Shown: positions 17,097 to 24,686, numbered from the stretch's first letter. The stretch: DNA of 34,673 nt from Pyrinomonadaceae bacterium (GCA_022843305.1 JALHNX010000038.1:1-34673), one strand, 5' to 3'. Program-made: numbers and translations. Notes: a model not told the origin generated them from the sequence alone.

Positions 17097-17931
17097 AATT
17101 TCTTAACTCTTCCGCCACATTTCCGCTTCGCATCAAGGTTTCGCCGATTAGAAAGCCTGAAAAACCTAAATCTCTTAATTCCAAAATTTCGTCTTTTGTC
17201 CGAATTCCGCTTTCGGTAATCATCAGCGCGTCTTCGGGAGCGTGTTTTATCAATTCGCGCGAAACGTCGAGCGACACTTTGAACGAATGTAAATCGCGGT
17301 TATTCACGCCGATAATTTTTGCGCCGATTTTTTTTACACGCTCTAATTCTTCTAAAGTGTGAACTTCGACCAGCGCATCAAGTCCAAAATCTTCTTCGGC
17401 GAGAGCGTGAAGTTTTTGCAAATCTTCATCATCGAGCATCGCCGCGATCAGCAAAATCACGTCCGCGCCGGCTTCTGCCGCTTCATAGATCTGAAATTCG
17501 TCGAAAATAAAATCCTTTCGCAAAATCGGCAAATTGACCGCATTTCGCGCTCGTTTCAAATCTTCCAAACTTCCCTTGAATTTGTCTTCCTCGGTCAAAA
17601 CGGAAATTGCACACGCGCCGCCGTTTTCGTAAATTTTTGCAATTTCGGCAATTTCAATTTTATCATTTATCACGCCTTTTGACGGCGAAGCGCGTTTGAT
17701 TTCGGCAATGATGTTTATTTGATTTCTCTGCAAACTTTCGCGCAGACGATGTTTTTTTGTCGTTTCGAGCCTTGTCATTGCCGAACTTTTCAATTCGCCA
17801 AAATCGCGGTTTGCTTTGGCGATTTCAAGACGTTTTTTCTTTAATTCGATGATTTCTTCCAGAAACGTAAAATCGTTTATAAACGCTGTTCCGCAGACTA
17901 GTCCTGAATATTCACCATTTGTTTCGCTCAT
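17044..17931 (-). CDS. trpC: Indole-3-glycerol phosphate synthase
   Basis: TrpC closes the indole ring from carboxyphenylamino-deoxyribulose phosphate. Key blocks are IIELKKKRLE, IIAEIKRASPSKG (catalytic Lys), PILRKDFIFDEFQIYEA, IIGVNNRDLHSF and LMITESGIRTKDE. About 22 residues precede the usual N-terminus, with no better start. The C-terminus (NLTTDSHRFTQIKMDKSI) is encoded by the flanking tandem-word repeat, so it replaces or extends the native end. The start is 9 bases after the trpD stop. Confidence 0.94.
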   Translation of the reverse strand: MSETNGEYSGLVCGTAFINDFTFLEEIIELKKKRLEIAKANRDFGELKSSAMTRLETTKKHRLRESLQRNQINIIAEIKRASPSKGVINDKIEIAEIAKIYENGGACAISVLTEEDKFKGSLEDLKRARNAVNLPILRKDFIFDEFQIYEAAEAGADVILLIAAMLDDEDLQKLHALAEEDFGLDALVEVHTLEELERVKKIGAKIIGVNNRDLHSFKVSLDVSRELIKHAPEDALMITESGIRTKDEILELRDLGFSGFLIGETLMRSGNVAEELRNLTTDSHRFTQIKMDKSI

Positions 17932-17940
17932 TTTTTCAGT

Positions 17941-19038
17941 TTAATTTTCCTTCGTTTTTTCTTTCAAACTTTCGAGTTTTTCCAGAGCCTTTCCGCTTTC
18001 CAGACTTTCAGTAGCGAATTTTGCGGATTCTTGCAAATTTTCGGCTTTGCCGCCGACAAATATTGCCGCCGCCGCGTTCATTAAAACTAAAGTTCGCGCC
18101 GCGTCTTTTCGTTTATTTTCCAAAACTTCTTTGATTATTTCAGCATTTTGCAAAGCATCGCCGCCGCGCAGGGTTTCGATATTTTCAACGGTTTCAAAAC
18201 CGAAATCTTCGGGCGAAACTTCGTAAAATTTGATATATTCGGGCGTAATTTCGGCAACCGAAGTCTTTTGGGAAACGGTAATTTCGTCCAAACCGTCGAG
18301 TCCGTGAACGACCAAAGCGCGTTTTGTGCCAAGTTTTTGGAGCGTTTCGGCAATCGGCGCGACCAAATCTTTGTGCCAAACGCCCATAATCTGAAACGGC
18401 GCGTTTGCCGGATTGGTCATCGGACCCAATAAATTAAAGGTCGTGTGAACGCCGAGTTCTCTGCGAACCGCCGCAACTCTGGCGGTCGAAGCGTGATAAA
18501 GCGGCGCGAACATAAAACAGATGTCGATTTCATTCAAACATTTTTCCGACGTTTCGCGGCTTGCCGAAACGTTTACGCCGAGAGCCGTTAAAACGTCCGC
18601 GCTTCCCGATTTTGAAGTTGCGGCACGGCTGCCGTGTTTGGCGACGGGCAAGCCTGCGCCCGCGATGACAAAAGCGGCGGCGGTCGAAACATTAAAGGTT
18701 TTAACGCGGCTCGAACCAGTTCCGGCGGTATCAATAAAATCCGTGTGCACCGAATTGATTTTCGTTGAATTTTCGCGCATCGCTTCCGCCATTCCGGCGA
18801 GTTCTTCGGTCGTTTCGCCTTTGATCGAAAGCGCGACAAGCGCGGCGGCGATCTGCGCGTCGGTCGCTTCGCCTTGCAGCAGTTGATTGAGCAAAAACCG
18901 TGCTTCGTCGCGTTTCAGGTTTTTGCCCTGCATTAGACGAAGCAGTAAATCGCGCAACCCTTCGATTGGCGGTTCATCAATTCGCTGCGGCAAAAGCCAC
19001 GCCGGACGATTCAGATTGTAGTTTTGAAAAAATGTCAT
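17941..19038 (-). CDS. trpD: Anthranilate phosphoribosyltransferase
   Basis: TrpD joins anthranilate to PRPP. From ATG 19038 the protein has 365 residues. It contains DTAGTGSSRVKTFNVST, the PRPP-binding loop that is GTGGD in most relatives (here GTGSS), and KHGSRAATSKSGSADVLTALG plus FAPLYHAS. I chose ATG 19038 rather than the frame-extending codon at 19074 because the latter lies inside the attenuator terminator. It is the first structural gene of the operon, only a few bases after that terminator. Confidence 0.94.
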   Translation of the reverse strand: MTFFQNYNLNRPAWLLPQRIDEPPIEGLRDLLLRLMQGKNLKRDEARFLLNQLLQGEATDAQIAAALVALSIKGETTEELAGMAEAMRENSTKINSVHTDFIDTAGTGSSRVKTFNVSTAAAFVIAGAGLPVAKHGSRAATSKSGSADVLTALGVNVSASRETSEKCLNEIDICFMFAPLYHASTARVAAVRRELGVHTTFNLLGPMTNPANAPFQIMGVWHKDLVAPIAETLQKLGTKRALVVHGLDGLDEITVSQKTSVAEITPEYIKFYEVSPEDFGFETVENIETLRGGDALQNAEIIKEVLENKRKDAARTLVLMNAAAAIFVGGKAENLQESAKFATESLESGKALEKLESLKEKTKEN

Positions 19039-19040
19039 AT

Positions 19041-19132
19041 AAAACAAAAAACCTGCCGCTTTTAAGTTTAGCAACAGGTTTTCTAAAATTCCGTTTCGCA
19101 GGCTGATTTTCTCAAGCCCGTGTTAGAAAACC
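19041..19132 (-). promoter_or_regulatory. trp operon attenuator (terminator and competing antiterminator)
   Basis: In minus-strand RNA, AAAACCUGUUGCU (19082-19070) pairs with AGCGGCAGGUUUU (19060-19048) including two G-U pairs, loop of 9, followed by UUGUUUU. This is an intrinsic terminator ending just before the trpD ATG. Upstream, GGUUUUCUAA (19132-19123) is perfectly complementary over 10 bases to UUAGAAAACC (19086-19077), which contains the 5' arm of the terminator, so the two structures exclude each other. GGUUUUCUAA is also the last codons and stop of the leader peptide, so a ribosome finishing the leader masks it. Confidence 0.8.
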
Positions 19133-19194
19133 GCGCGCGGATGTCGCCAAAACAGATGGTTGTTTCGATTAATTTTGACGCTCAAGGTTCTCAT
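19123..19194 (-). CDS. trpL: trp leader peptide (23 residues, one Trp)
   Basis: ATG at 19194 opens a 23-codon frame, MRTLSVKINRNNHLF then Trp16 (TGG) then RHPRAVF and TAA at 19125-19123. It is too short to be found by ordinary gene calling. The Trp codon sits 8 codons before the stop. A ribosome stalled there would leave the antiterminator strand at 19132-19123 free, whereas one reaching the stop would cover it. The ribosome-binding site is weak (AAAAAAAG). Only one Trp codon is present, fewer than the tandem pair in enteric trpL. Confidence 0.7.
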   Translation of the reverse strand: MRTLSVKINRNNHLFWRHPRAVF

Positions 19195-19217
19195 AAATAC
19201 TTTTTTTGCTATCATTG

Positions 19218-19246
19218 TTTATATCCCAACGAAAATTTTTTGGCAA
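19218..19246 (-). promoter_or_regulatory. Predicted trp operon promoter
   Basis: TTGCCA (19246-19241) and TATAAA (19223-19218) are separated by exactly 17 bases on the minus strand, each 5 of 6 to consensus. Initiation near 19211 would place the leader ATG about 17 bases into the RNA. The box overlaps the upstream region of the divergent gene at 19251, whose own extended -10 (TGCTATCAT at 19207-19215) lies on the other strand. Confidence 0.65.
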
Positions 19247-19250
19247 ATTT

Positions 19251-20210
19251 ATGAACGAATCTTTCGAGAACCTGACGCCGGCAGACGAAAAACTGTTTTT
19301 CCGTAAAAACGACCGTAATGACGTTCGCCTCGGCGAAATCGTGCCGCAGACAAACTACGAACAATCAAACATCGTCATTCTCGGCTGCCCGCAGGACGAA
19401 GGCGTCAAAAGAAACGGCGGTCGGATCGGCGCGGCGCTTGCGCCCGACGCGATTCGGCGAGAATTTTATCGTTTGACAACATTCGGGATTCATCATCGAA
19501 TCTGCGATCTGGGAAACGTCGAATTGAGCGGTTCGCTCGAAGAAACGCACGATAATTTAACGAACGTTGTCAAAAAAGTTCTCGAAGACAAGAAAAAAAT
19601 CATCGTTCTTGGCGGCGGAAACGATATCTCGTATGCCAACGGTCGCGCGATGAGCGAAAGTTTTGGCGCGGGAAACTGGCTCGGAGTTAATGTTGACGCG
19701 TATTTCGATGTGTGCACCGACCAGCCGCGTTCGAGCGGCACGCCGTATCGTCAGCTTCTGGAAGAAAAGCTCATTCGCAACGATTATCTTTACGAAATCG
19801 CTTTTCAACCGCAGCTTGTTTCGCCGGCTTATTATCGCTATTTGCAGAATTTGGGCGTGAATATGGTGAGCGTTGACCAGCTTCGTTCACGCGAAACCGC
19901 CGATCTTGAACTGCGCGAGTTGATGCGGCAGAAATTCATTCACCACAGCCAATCGCTGACCGCGTTTTTTGCGTTCGATCTGCACGCGGTGCGTTCATCC
20001 GACGCGCCCGGAACTTCCGAACCGAGTCCGATCGGCTTGCGTTCGGGCGAATTTTTGAATCTCGTCCAATTTGCCGCCAAACTCGTCAATACGAAAATAA
20101 TCGAATTCACGGAAGTCAATCCGAATTTCGACGTTGATAACCGCACAACCAAACTTGTCGCCGTCGCGATGCACCGATTTTGCAGCTCGCAACCTAAAAT
20201 AGGGAGTTGA
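19251..20210 (+). CDS. Arginase/ureohydrolase family, formimidoylglutamase-like
   Basis: The start is ATG 19251 (319 residues); the in-frame TTG at 19206 is less likely. The fold is recognisable: GCPQDEGVKRNGGRIGAALAPDAIR, VLGGGNDISYA, VNVDAYFDV, FAFDLHAVRSSDAPG and EFTEVNPNFD. With hutI and hutH in the window a role in formimidoylglutamate hydrolysis is plausible. Of the six usual manganese ligands three differ: His to Asn124 (GGGND), His to Tyr151 (DAYFD) and Asp to His245 (FDLHA). It may use a different metal set or have lost activity. A perfect terminator overlaps its stop. Confidence 0.75.
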   Translation: MNESFENLTPADEKLFFRKNDRNDVRLGEIVPQTNYEQSNIVILGCPQDEGVKRNGGRIGAALAPDAIRREFYRLTTFGIHHRICDLGNVELSGSLEETHDNLTNVVKKVLEDKKKIIVLGGGNDISYANGRAMSESFGAGNWLGVNVDAYFDVCTDQPRSSGTPYRQLLEEKLIRNDYLYEIAFQPQLVSPAYYRYLQNLGVNMVSVDQLRSRETADLELRELMRQKFIHHSQSLTAFFAFDLHAVRSSDAPGTSEPSPIGLRSGEFLNLVQFAAKLVNTKIIEFTEVNPNFDVDNRTTKLVAVAMHRFCSSQPKIGS

Positions 20211-20236
20211 TTCTAATGAATCAATTCCCTATTTTA
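20195..20236. terminator. Bidirectional terminator overlapping a stop codon
   Basis: A 19-base arm (20195-20213, starting TAAAATAGGGA) and its complement (20218-20236, ending TCCCTATTTTA) enclose TAAT, with one mismatch. The TGA stop of the + gene lies inside the left arm. It serves the + gene and the - gene ending at 20260. Confidence 0.85.
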
Positions 20237-20259
20237 ATAGTTTCTACTTATTCCCCAAA

Positions 20260-20541
20260 TTAAGAGGTAACTCTTCGACCCGTCGCAAGCCGATAAAGCG
20301 CAAGCACGACAATCGCACCGATGATCGAAGAAATAAAGCTCGGAATCGAATTGCCGATGTTATCAAAAGAACTGACCATCGGAAAGCCGACAAATGTTCC
20401 GATAAATCCGCCGACAACTGCACCGACGATTCCTAAAATAATCGTCAAAATAACGCCGCCGCCATCACTTCCGGGCATAATCATTTTAGCAAGATAACCA
20501 GCCAAAAAACCCAATACCAACCAAATTAATAATGAAATCAT
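20260..20541 (-). CDS. GlsB/YeaQ/YmgE family (transglycosylase-associated) membrane protein
   Basis: The 93-residue protein has three glycine-rich membrane helices: LLIWLVLGFLAGYLAKMIMPG, ILTIILGIVGAVVGGFIGTF and ISSIIGAIVVLALYRL. The LGFLAGYLAK and GIVGAVVGGF motifs are diagnostic of this stress-associated inner-membrane family, whose biochemical role is unknown. A sigma-54 type promoter lies 62 bases upstream, and an inverted repeat further up could be an activator site. Confidence 0.9.
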   Translation of the reverse strand: MISLLIWLVLGFLAGYLAKMIMPGSDGGGVILTIILGIVGAVVGGFIGTFVGFPMVSSFDNIGNSIPSFISSIIGAIVVLALYRLATGRRVTS

Positions 20542-20602
20542 TTTTTTTCTCCTTTTTCCCTTGTTTCCTTTTTTTAAGGCACTGCCTTCATTTAAATTTC
20601 AT

Positions 20603-20618
20603 AACAATATTTGTGCCA
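20603..20618 (-). promoter_or_regulatory. Sigma-54 type promoter (second in window)
   Basis: On the minus strand TGGCACAAATATTGTT matches TGGCAC-N5-TTG, with GT instead of GC at the -12 element. The spacing is the same as in the copy at 14106. It faces the GlsB-type gene starting at 20541. It is weaker than the first because of the changed -12 base. Confidence 0.5.
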
Positions 20619-20663
20619 AAAACGCTTTTGCTTTCAGAATCAATTATTTACAGCTTTTGGCAT

Positions 20664-20692
20664 AAATCCTAAATTAACCATATTTAGGATTT
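20664..20692. promoter_or_regulatory. Perfect inverted repeat upstream of the sigma-54 type promoter
   Basis: AAATCCTAAAT and ATTTAGGATTT form an 11-bp perfect palindrome with a 7-base spacer, about 45-75 bases upstream of the -24 element. This position suits an enhancer-binding activator. It is also able to form a hairpin, but no gene ends here. The rest of the gap 20542-20972 is AT-rich without a gene and ends with the tRNA promoter. Confidence 0.4.
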
Positions 20693-20912
20693 TGCATCAA
20701 AATAATACGCAATAAACATTTTATTGTGGGTAATTTTCCACGGAAAATTTGTTTTATGTTTGGTTGAAAATTAAGTTCGTCGAAAACCGCGCAAAATGAA
20801 CCGCAATTAAGGTAGTTTAACCAGCCAATTTAAAACCAAGTTCAAACATCTTTGCTTTTGCCTGATTTCTCAGCCCGCGCACAATTTAAGCTCAGTCAAC
20901 TCACTTGAAAAC

Positions 20913-20942
20913 TTGACAGCCCCAGACGCTTTTCGCTATTTT
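20913..20942 (+). promoter_or_regulatory. Predicted promoter of tRNA-Val
   Basis: A perfect TTGACA (20913-20918) and TATTTT (20937-20942) are spaced by 18 bases, ending about 30 bases before the mature tRNA start. Confidence 0.55.
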
Positions 20943-20972
20943 ATAAGTTCGCTTTCTATTTAGGCGAGGTTT

Positions 20973-21044
<72 letters not shown>

Positions 21045-21058
21045 CTCTTTTTATTTTT

Positions 21059-21172
21059 TGATAAGATGCTTTCGAAGAACTTTGCATTTTTGACGACAAC
21101 TACTACGACGCGCTTCTAACGGCGTGTTTATCGCGCTTTCATTGGAAGCGCAAGGCAAAGTCGCTCTTATCA
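21059..21172 (+). ncRNA. Candidate structured RNA between tRNA-Val and thrS
   Basis: Three nested complementary pairs are visible: TGATAAG (21059-21065) with CTTATCA (21166-21172), CTTTGC (21080-21085) with GCAAAG (21155-21160) and GCGCTTC (21110-21116) with GAAGCGC (21145-21151). The order allows one long branched rod of about 114 bases with no coding frame. It could be a thrS leader or a small RNA co-transcribed with the tRNA. I do not recognise a known family; no T-box features are seen. Confidence 0.45.
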
Positions 21173-21192
21173 GATCAAATCTATTTTAGTGG

Positions 21193-21224
21193 TAGTTAAT
21201 TGTTAATAGTTCAATAGTTAATTG
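21193..21224. repeat. Heptamer repeat (TAGTTAA-type), single arm
   Basis: Consecutive 7-base units TAGTTAA, TTGTTAA, TAGTTCA, ATAGTTA occupy 21193-21220. They lie between the structured RNA candidate and thrS. There is no complementary arm nearby. Confidence 0.6.
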
Positions 21225-21288
21225 CAGATTGAGAAAAGCGATTTTGCCCGAATCAATTTGGAATTTAAATTAAACGATTAACAAAGTT

Positions 21289-23262
21289 ATGCAGATAAAA
21301 TTTGGCGAAAATATAAAGGATTTTTCCGATTCGGTTTCCGTTTTGGAGGCTATCAAGGCGTTTGACCGGGATGTTTTGAAAAAAACCATCGCGGCGAAGG
21401 TTAACGGCGAAGAAGTCGATTTGTCTAAGAAATTAGATGAAACCGACGAAGTTTTGTCCATCGAACCGATTGTTACCGACACCCGCGACGGACTTGAGGT
21501 TTTGCGGCATTCGACTGCGCATCTTCTCGCGGCAGCGGTTCTCGATATGTTTCCGGGAACGCAGCTCGGCGTTGGTCCGGCGCTGATGGAAGACCCGCGT
21601 TACGGGTTTTATTACGACGTTATCGCACCGCGTCAGTTGACCGAAGCGGATTTGCCCGTGATCGAAAAGAAAATGAAGGAGATGGCGAAACGCAACCTCG
21701 TCTATCGCCGCGACGAAATTGCCAAATCCGACGTTTTGGAAATTTTCAAAGAACGCAACGAACTGCTCAAATGCGAATTGATTGACGAAAAGGTCGAAAC
21801 CGAAAACGCAAGCATCTATTATATTGACGGTTCGCCGTTTATTGATTTTTGTCTCGGTCCGCACGTCGGTCATACCGGCAAATTGAAGGCGTTCAAATTA
21901 TTGGCTTTGTCGGGCGCGTATTGGAAAGGCGACGCGGAAAATCAGCAAATGCAGCGAATTTACGGTACTGCTTTTGCGACTCAGGAAGAACTCGATGCGT
22001 GGCTCAAACAACGCGAGGAAGCCGAAAAACGCGACCATCGCCGGCTTGGAAAAGAACTCGATCTGTTCTCGATTCAGGACGATTACGGGCAGGGTTTTAT
22101 TTTCTGGCATCCGAAAGGCGGCGCGATCCGCACGGATATGGAAAATTATCTGCGCGAAGAATTGCAGAAACGCGGTTACGGAATGGTTTTCACGCCGCAT
22201 ATCGCCAAACGTCAGCTCTGGCAAACTTCGGGACACGAGCAAAATTACGCCGATTCGCTTTTTGAACCGATGGGAATGCCCGAAAAATTCGGTGAAGACA
22301 CGGAATTTCGTCTGAAACCGATGAATTGTCCGTTTCACATCGGAATTTACAAATCGCATCCGCGTTCGTATCGTGAACTTCCCTTGCGTTACGCCGAACT
22401 CGGAACGGTTTACCGCGCCGAATTGAGCGGAACTTTGCACGGTTTATTGCGGGTGCGCGGATTTACGCAGGACGACGCGCATATTTTCTGCACGCCCGAA
22501 CAAGTCACGGGCGAAGTCGGCGACTGCGTTGATTTTGCTTACGACGTTTTCAAAACTTTCGGTTTCGAGAAATTCAAAGTCGAGCTTTCCGTGCGCGGCG
22601 GCGCGGATAACAAAGGTTATCTCGGTTCTGACGCGGATTGGGAAAATGCCGAACAGGCGCTGGTTCTGGCTTTAAACAAACGCGAAATCGCTTACGAACG
22701 CATCGAAGGCGAAGCGGCTTTTTACGGTCCGAAAATTGACATCAAAGTTGAAGATTCGATTGGTCGTTTGTGGCAGTTATCAACCGTTCAGTTCGATTTC
22801 AACCTGCCCGAACGCTTTGAACTCGAATTTATCGGCGACGACGGACAGAAACATCGTCCGATTATGGTGCATCGCGCATTGTTCGGTTCGGTCGAAAGAT
22901 TTTTCGGAGTTTTAATCGAGCATTACGCCGGAGCGTTTCCGTTCTGGCTCGCGCCGGTACAGGTCGTGGTTTTGCCGATCACCGACCGAATCAACGAATA
23001 TGCTCAAAAAATCGGGAATGAATTAAAAAATTCGGGCTTTCGCGTCGAAATAAACTTGAAATCGGACAAGATCGGTGCAAAAATTCGGGATGCGCAATTG
23101 CAAAAAGTTCCGTTTATGCTCGTTTTGGGCGACAAGGAATTGGAAGAAAATAAGATTGCGGTGCGTGAAAAGGTAAAAGGCGACATCGGACAGATGACGC
23201 TTGAAGAATTTAAAGTAATGGCGCAGAAGTTGAAGGAAACTCGCGCTTTGACGAATGGCTGA
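21289..23262 (+). CDS. thrS: Threonine-tRNA ligase
   Basis: This class II synthetase charges tRNA-Thr. The 657-residue protein has an N-terminal TGS domain (residues 1-60), then the editing domain with RHSTAHLLAAAV and FCLGPHVGHTGKLKAFKL. The catalytic core follows: MNCPFHIGIYKSHPRSYRELPLRYAELG holds the zinc Cys and motif 2 context, VHRALFGSVERFFGVLIEHYAG is motif 3, and an anticodon-binding domain comes last. It heads the thrS-infC-rpmI-rplT-pheS order common in bacteria. The ribosome-binding site is weak. Confidence 0.97.
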   Translation: MQIKFGENIKDFSDSVSVLEAIKAFDRDVLKKTIAAKVNGEEVDLSKKLDETDEVLSIEPIVTDTRDGLEVLRHSTAHLLAAAVLDMFPGTQLGVGPALMEDPRYGFYYDVIAPRQLTEADLPVIEKKMKEMAKRNLVYRRDEIAKSDVLEIFKERNELLKCELIDEKVETENASIYYIDGSPFIDFCLGPHVGHTGKLKAFKLLALSGAYWKGDAENQQMQRIYGTAFATQEELDAWLKQREEAEKRDHRRLGKELDLFSIQDDYGQGFIFWHPKGGAIRTDMENYLREELQKRGYGMVFTPHIAKRQLWQTSGHEQNYADSLFEPMGMPEKFGEDTEFRLKPMNCPFHIGIYKSHPRSYRELPLRYAELGTVYRAELSGTLHGLLRVRGFTQDDAHIFCTPEQVTGEVGDCVDFAYDVFKTFGFEKFKVELSVRGGADNKGYLGSDADWENAEQALVLALNKREIAYERIEGEAAFYGPKIDIKVEDSIGRLWQLSTVQFDFNLPERFELEFIGDDGQKHRPIMVHRALFGSVERFFGVLIEHYAGAFPFWLAPVQVVVLPITDRINEYAQKIGNELKNSGFRVEINLKSDKIGAKIRDAQLQKVPFMLVLGDKELEENKIAVREKVKGDIGQMTLEEFKVMAQKLKETRALTNG

Positions 23263-23346
23263 GTCAGAAGTCGAGAGTCGAGAGTCGAGAGTCGAGAGAA
23301 AACAAATCTTTAGACTCTTGACTCTCGCTCCTGACTCTCGACTCTT
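23262..23346. repeat. Heptamer inverted repeat (AGTCGAG), thrS-infC gap
   Basis: Five consecutive 7-base units (AGTCAGA, then AGTCGAG four times) run 23262-23296. The complementary arm of GACTCTC/GACTCTT units is at 23313-23346, with a 14-base A/T-rich loop. It fills the gap between the thrS stop and the infC ribosome-binding site and can fold into a strong RNA hairpin. Confidence 0.9.
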
Positions 23347-23363
23347 AACAAAGGAGGAAATTT

Positions 23364-23921
23364 ATCGCAAATAATTTTAGAGGTCGCGGACGTTTTGATA
23401 ATCGCCGCCAACCGCTGCACCGCACAAACGAAAGAATTCGCGTTCCGGCGGTGCGCGTTGTCAGCGAAGACGGTGAGGCGCTTGGCGTAATGGACACACG
23501 CGACGCCGTTCAGAAAGCGCGTCAGATGGGTTTGGACCTGGTCGAGATCGCGCCGAACGCGCAGCCGCCGGTTTGCCGGATCATTGATTACGGAAAGTTT
23601 CTTTACGAACAGAAAAAGAAACAGCACGAAGCCAAGAAAAAACAAGTAACCGTGCAGGTTAAAGAAATCAAGTTCCGTCCGGCGACCGACGATCACGATT
23701 ACGGTTATCGAATGGAACGCGCGCGCGGTTGGATCGCCGAAGGCGACAAAGTTCGTGCGACGATCGCTTTTCGCGGACGCGAAATGACGCACCGCGAGCT
23801 GGGCGCGGCAATTCTTGCCAAACTGCGCGACGATTTAGCCGACATCAGCGATGTCGAAGTTTCGCCGAAAATGGAAGGCTATCAGATGTTCGCCATTTTC
23901 GTGCCGAAGAAAACGAAATAA
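23364..23921 (+). CDS. infC: Translation initiation factor IF-3, AUC start
   Basis: IF-3 binds the 30S subunit and rejects wrong start codons. The first ATG/GTG/TTG in frame (GTG 23451) would cut off the conserved HRTNERIRVPAVRVV start. The frame is open back to TAA at 23346-23348, and AAAGGAGG (23350-23357) lies 6 bases before ATC at 23364, giving a 185-residue protein of normal length. Escherichia coli infC starts with AUU and is autoregulated by IF-3 discrimination; the same logic is likely here. The C-terminal half (VQVKEIKFRP, AFRGREMTH) is typical. Confidence 0.93.
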   Translation: MANNFRGRGRFDNRRQPLHRTNERIRVPAVRVVSEDGEALGVMDTRDAVQKARQMGLDLVEIAPNAQPPVCRIIDYGKFLYEQKKKQHEAKKKQVTVQVKEIKFRPATDDHDYGYRMERARGWIAEGDKVRATIAFRGREMTHRELGAAILAKLRDDLADISDVEVSPKMEGYQMFAIFVPKKTK

Positions 23922-23930
23922 AACTAATTA

Positions 23931-24006
23931 TTAATTGCTAATGGTTAATGGTTAATCGTTTTAGATCACGCATTAACCATTAACAATTAACAAATAACCA
24001 TTAAAA
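23931..24006. repeat. Heptamer inverted repeat (TAATGGT), infC-rpmI gap
   Basis: TAATGGT-type units at 23931-23959 face the complementary ATTAACC/ATTAACA units at 23972-24006 across a 12-base spacer. Period 7 is exact over five units in the right arm. It occupies the whole gap up to the rpmI ribosome-binding site. Confidence 0.9.
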
Positions 24007-24015
24007 AGGAGTATT

Positions 24016-24219
24016 ATGCCAAAACTTAAAACACATAAAGGCGCGGCAAAGCGTTTTCGCTCGACAGCGTCGGGCAAGTTCAAACGCGGACACAGCCATG
24101 CGCGTCATATTTTAACGAAGAAAACCAGTAAACGTAAGCGCAATCTCGATATTGATACGTTGGTATCCGAAGGCGATCAGAAGCGCGTTGAAAAAATGCT
24201 GCCATACGGAAGAGACTAG
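24016..24219 (+). CDS. rpmI: Large ribosomal subunit protein bL35
   Basis: The 67-residue basic protein [20 protein letters not shown] has the usual bL35 start and the [15 protein letters not shown] core. AAAGGAG precedes the ATG at good spacing. It is placed between infC and rplT as in most bacteria. A heptamer repeat hairpin lies on each side. Confidence 0.97.
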   Translation: MPKLKTHKGAAKRFRSTASGKFKRGHSHARHILTKKTSKRKRNLDIDTLVSEGDQKRVEKMLPYGRD

Positions 24220-24221
24220 GA

Positions 24222-24290
24222 ATTATGAATGATGAATGCGGAACGATGAATCAATTAAAATTCATCATTCATAATTCCTGATTCATCATT
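24222..24290. repeat. Heptamer inverted repeat (ATGATGA/ATTCATC), rpmI-rplT gap
   Basis: The left arm 24222-24252 has units ATTATGA, ATGATGA, ATGCGGA, ACGATGA. The right arm 24260-24290 has ATTCATC, ATTCATA, ATTCCTG, ATTCATC. The arms are complementary with period 7. It starts two bases after the rpmI stop. Confidence 0.9.
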
Positions 24291-24314
24291 TCAAAGACTG
24301 AAAGGAGTGAAGAA

Positions 24315-24686
24315 ATGCCAAGAGCAAAACGTGGAAATAAGCGCACCGAGCGGCGCAAAAAGATATTAGCCTTAGCGAAAGGCTATCGTGGAACGAAATC
24401 GAAACTTTATCGTTCAGCCAAAGAATCGGTTGAACGCGCATTGAACTTTGCCTATACGGGCAGAAAGCTGAAAAAACGCGACTTTCGCAAACTCTGGATC
24501 GTCCGCATCAACGCGGCGTGCCGTTTGAACGAAATGAAATATTCGCAGTTTATTCACGGGCTTAAATTAGCCGGTGTCGAATTAGACAGAAAAGTTCTCG
24601 CCGATATGGCAGTCAAACAGCCCGAATCATTCGCGGCGCTCGCCGGACAGGCAAGAGACGCAATCGGTAAACAAGCGACGGCTTAG
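24315..24686 (+). CDS. rplT: Large ribosomal subunit protein bL20
   Basis: The 123-residue basic protein has [30 protein letters not shown] and [15 protein letters not shown], all conserved in bL20, an early 23S rRNA-binding assembly protein. GAAAGGAG precedes the ATG. In other bacteria bL20 represses this operon by binding leader RNA; no such leader is obvious here because the gap is occupied by a repeat. Confidence 0.97.
   Translation: MPRAKRGNKRTERRKKILALAKGYRGTKSKLYRSAKESVERALNFAYTGRKLKKRDFRKLWIVRINAACRLNEMKYSQFIHGLKLAGVELDRKVLADMAVKQPESFAALAGQARDAIGKQATA

Noticed and set aside
20664-20692. Palindrome as a terminator
   Set aside because: No gene ends nearby on either strand and its place upstream of the sigma-54 type promoter suits an activator site better; kept as tentative.
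21059-21172. T-box riboswitch for thrS
   Set aside because: No specifier loop, no T-box sequence and no terminator/antiterminator pair could be found.
23262-24290. Tandem words as a CRISPR array
   Set aside because: Units are 7 bases, contiguous without spacers, and differ from gap to gap; no cas gene is present.
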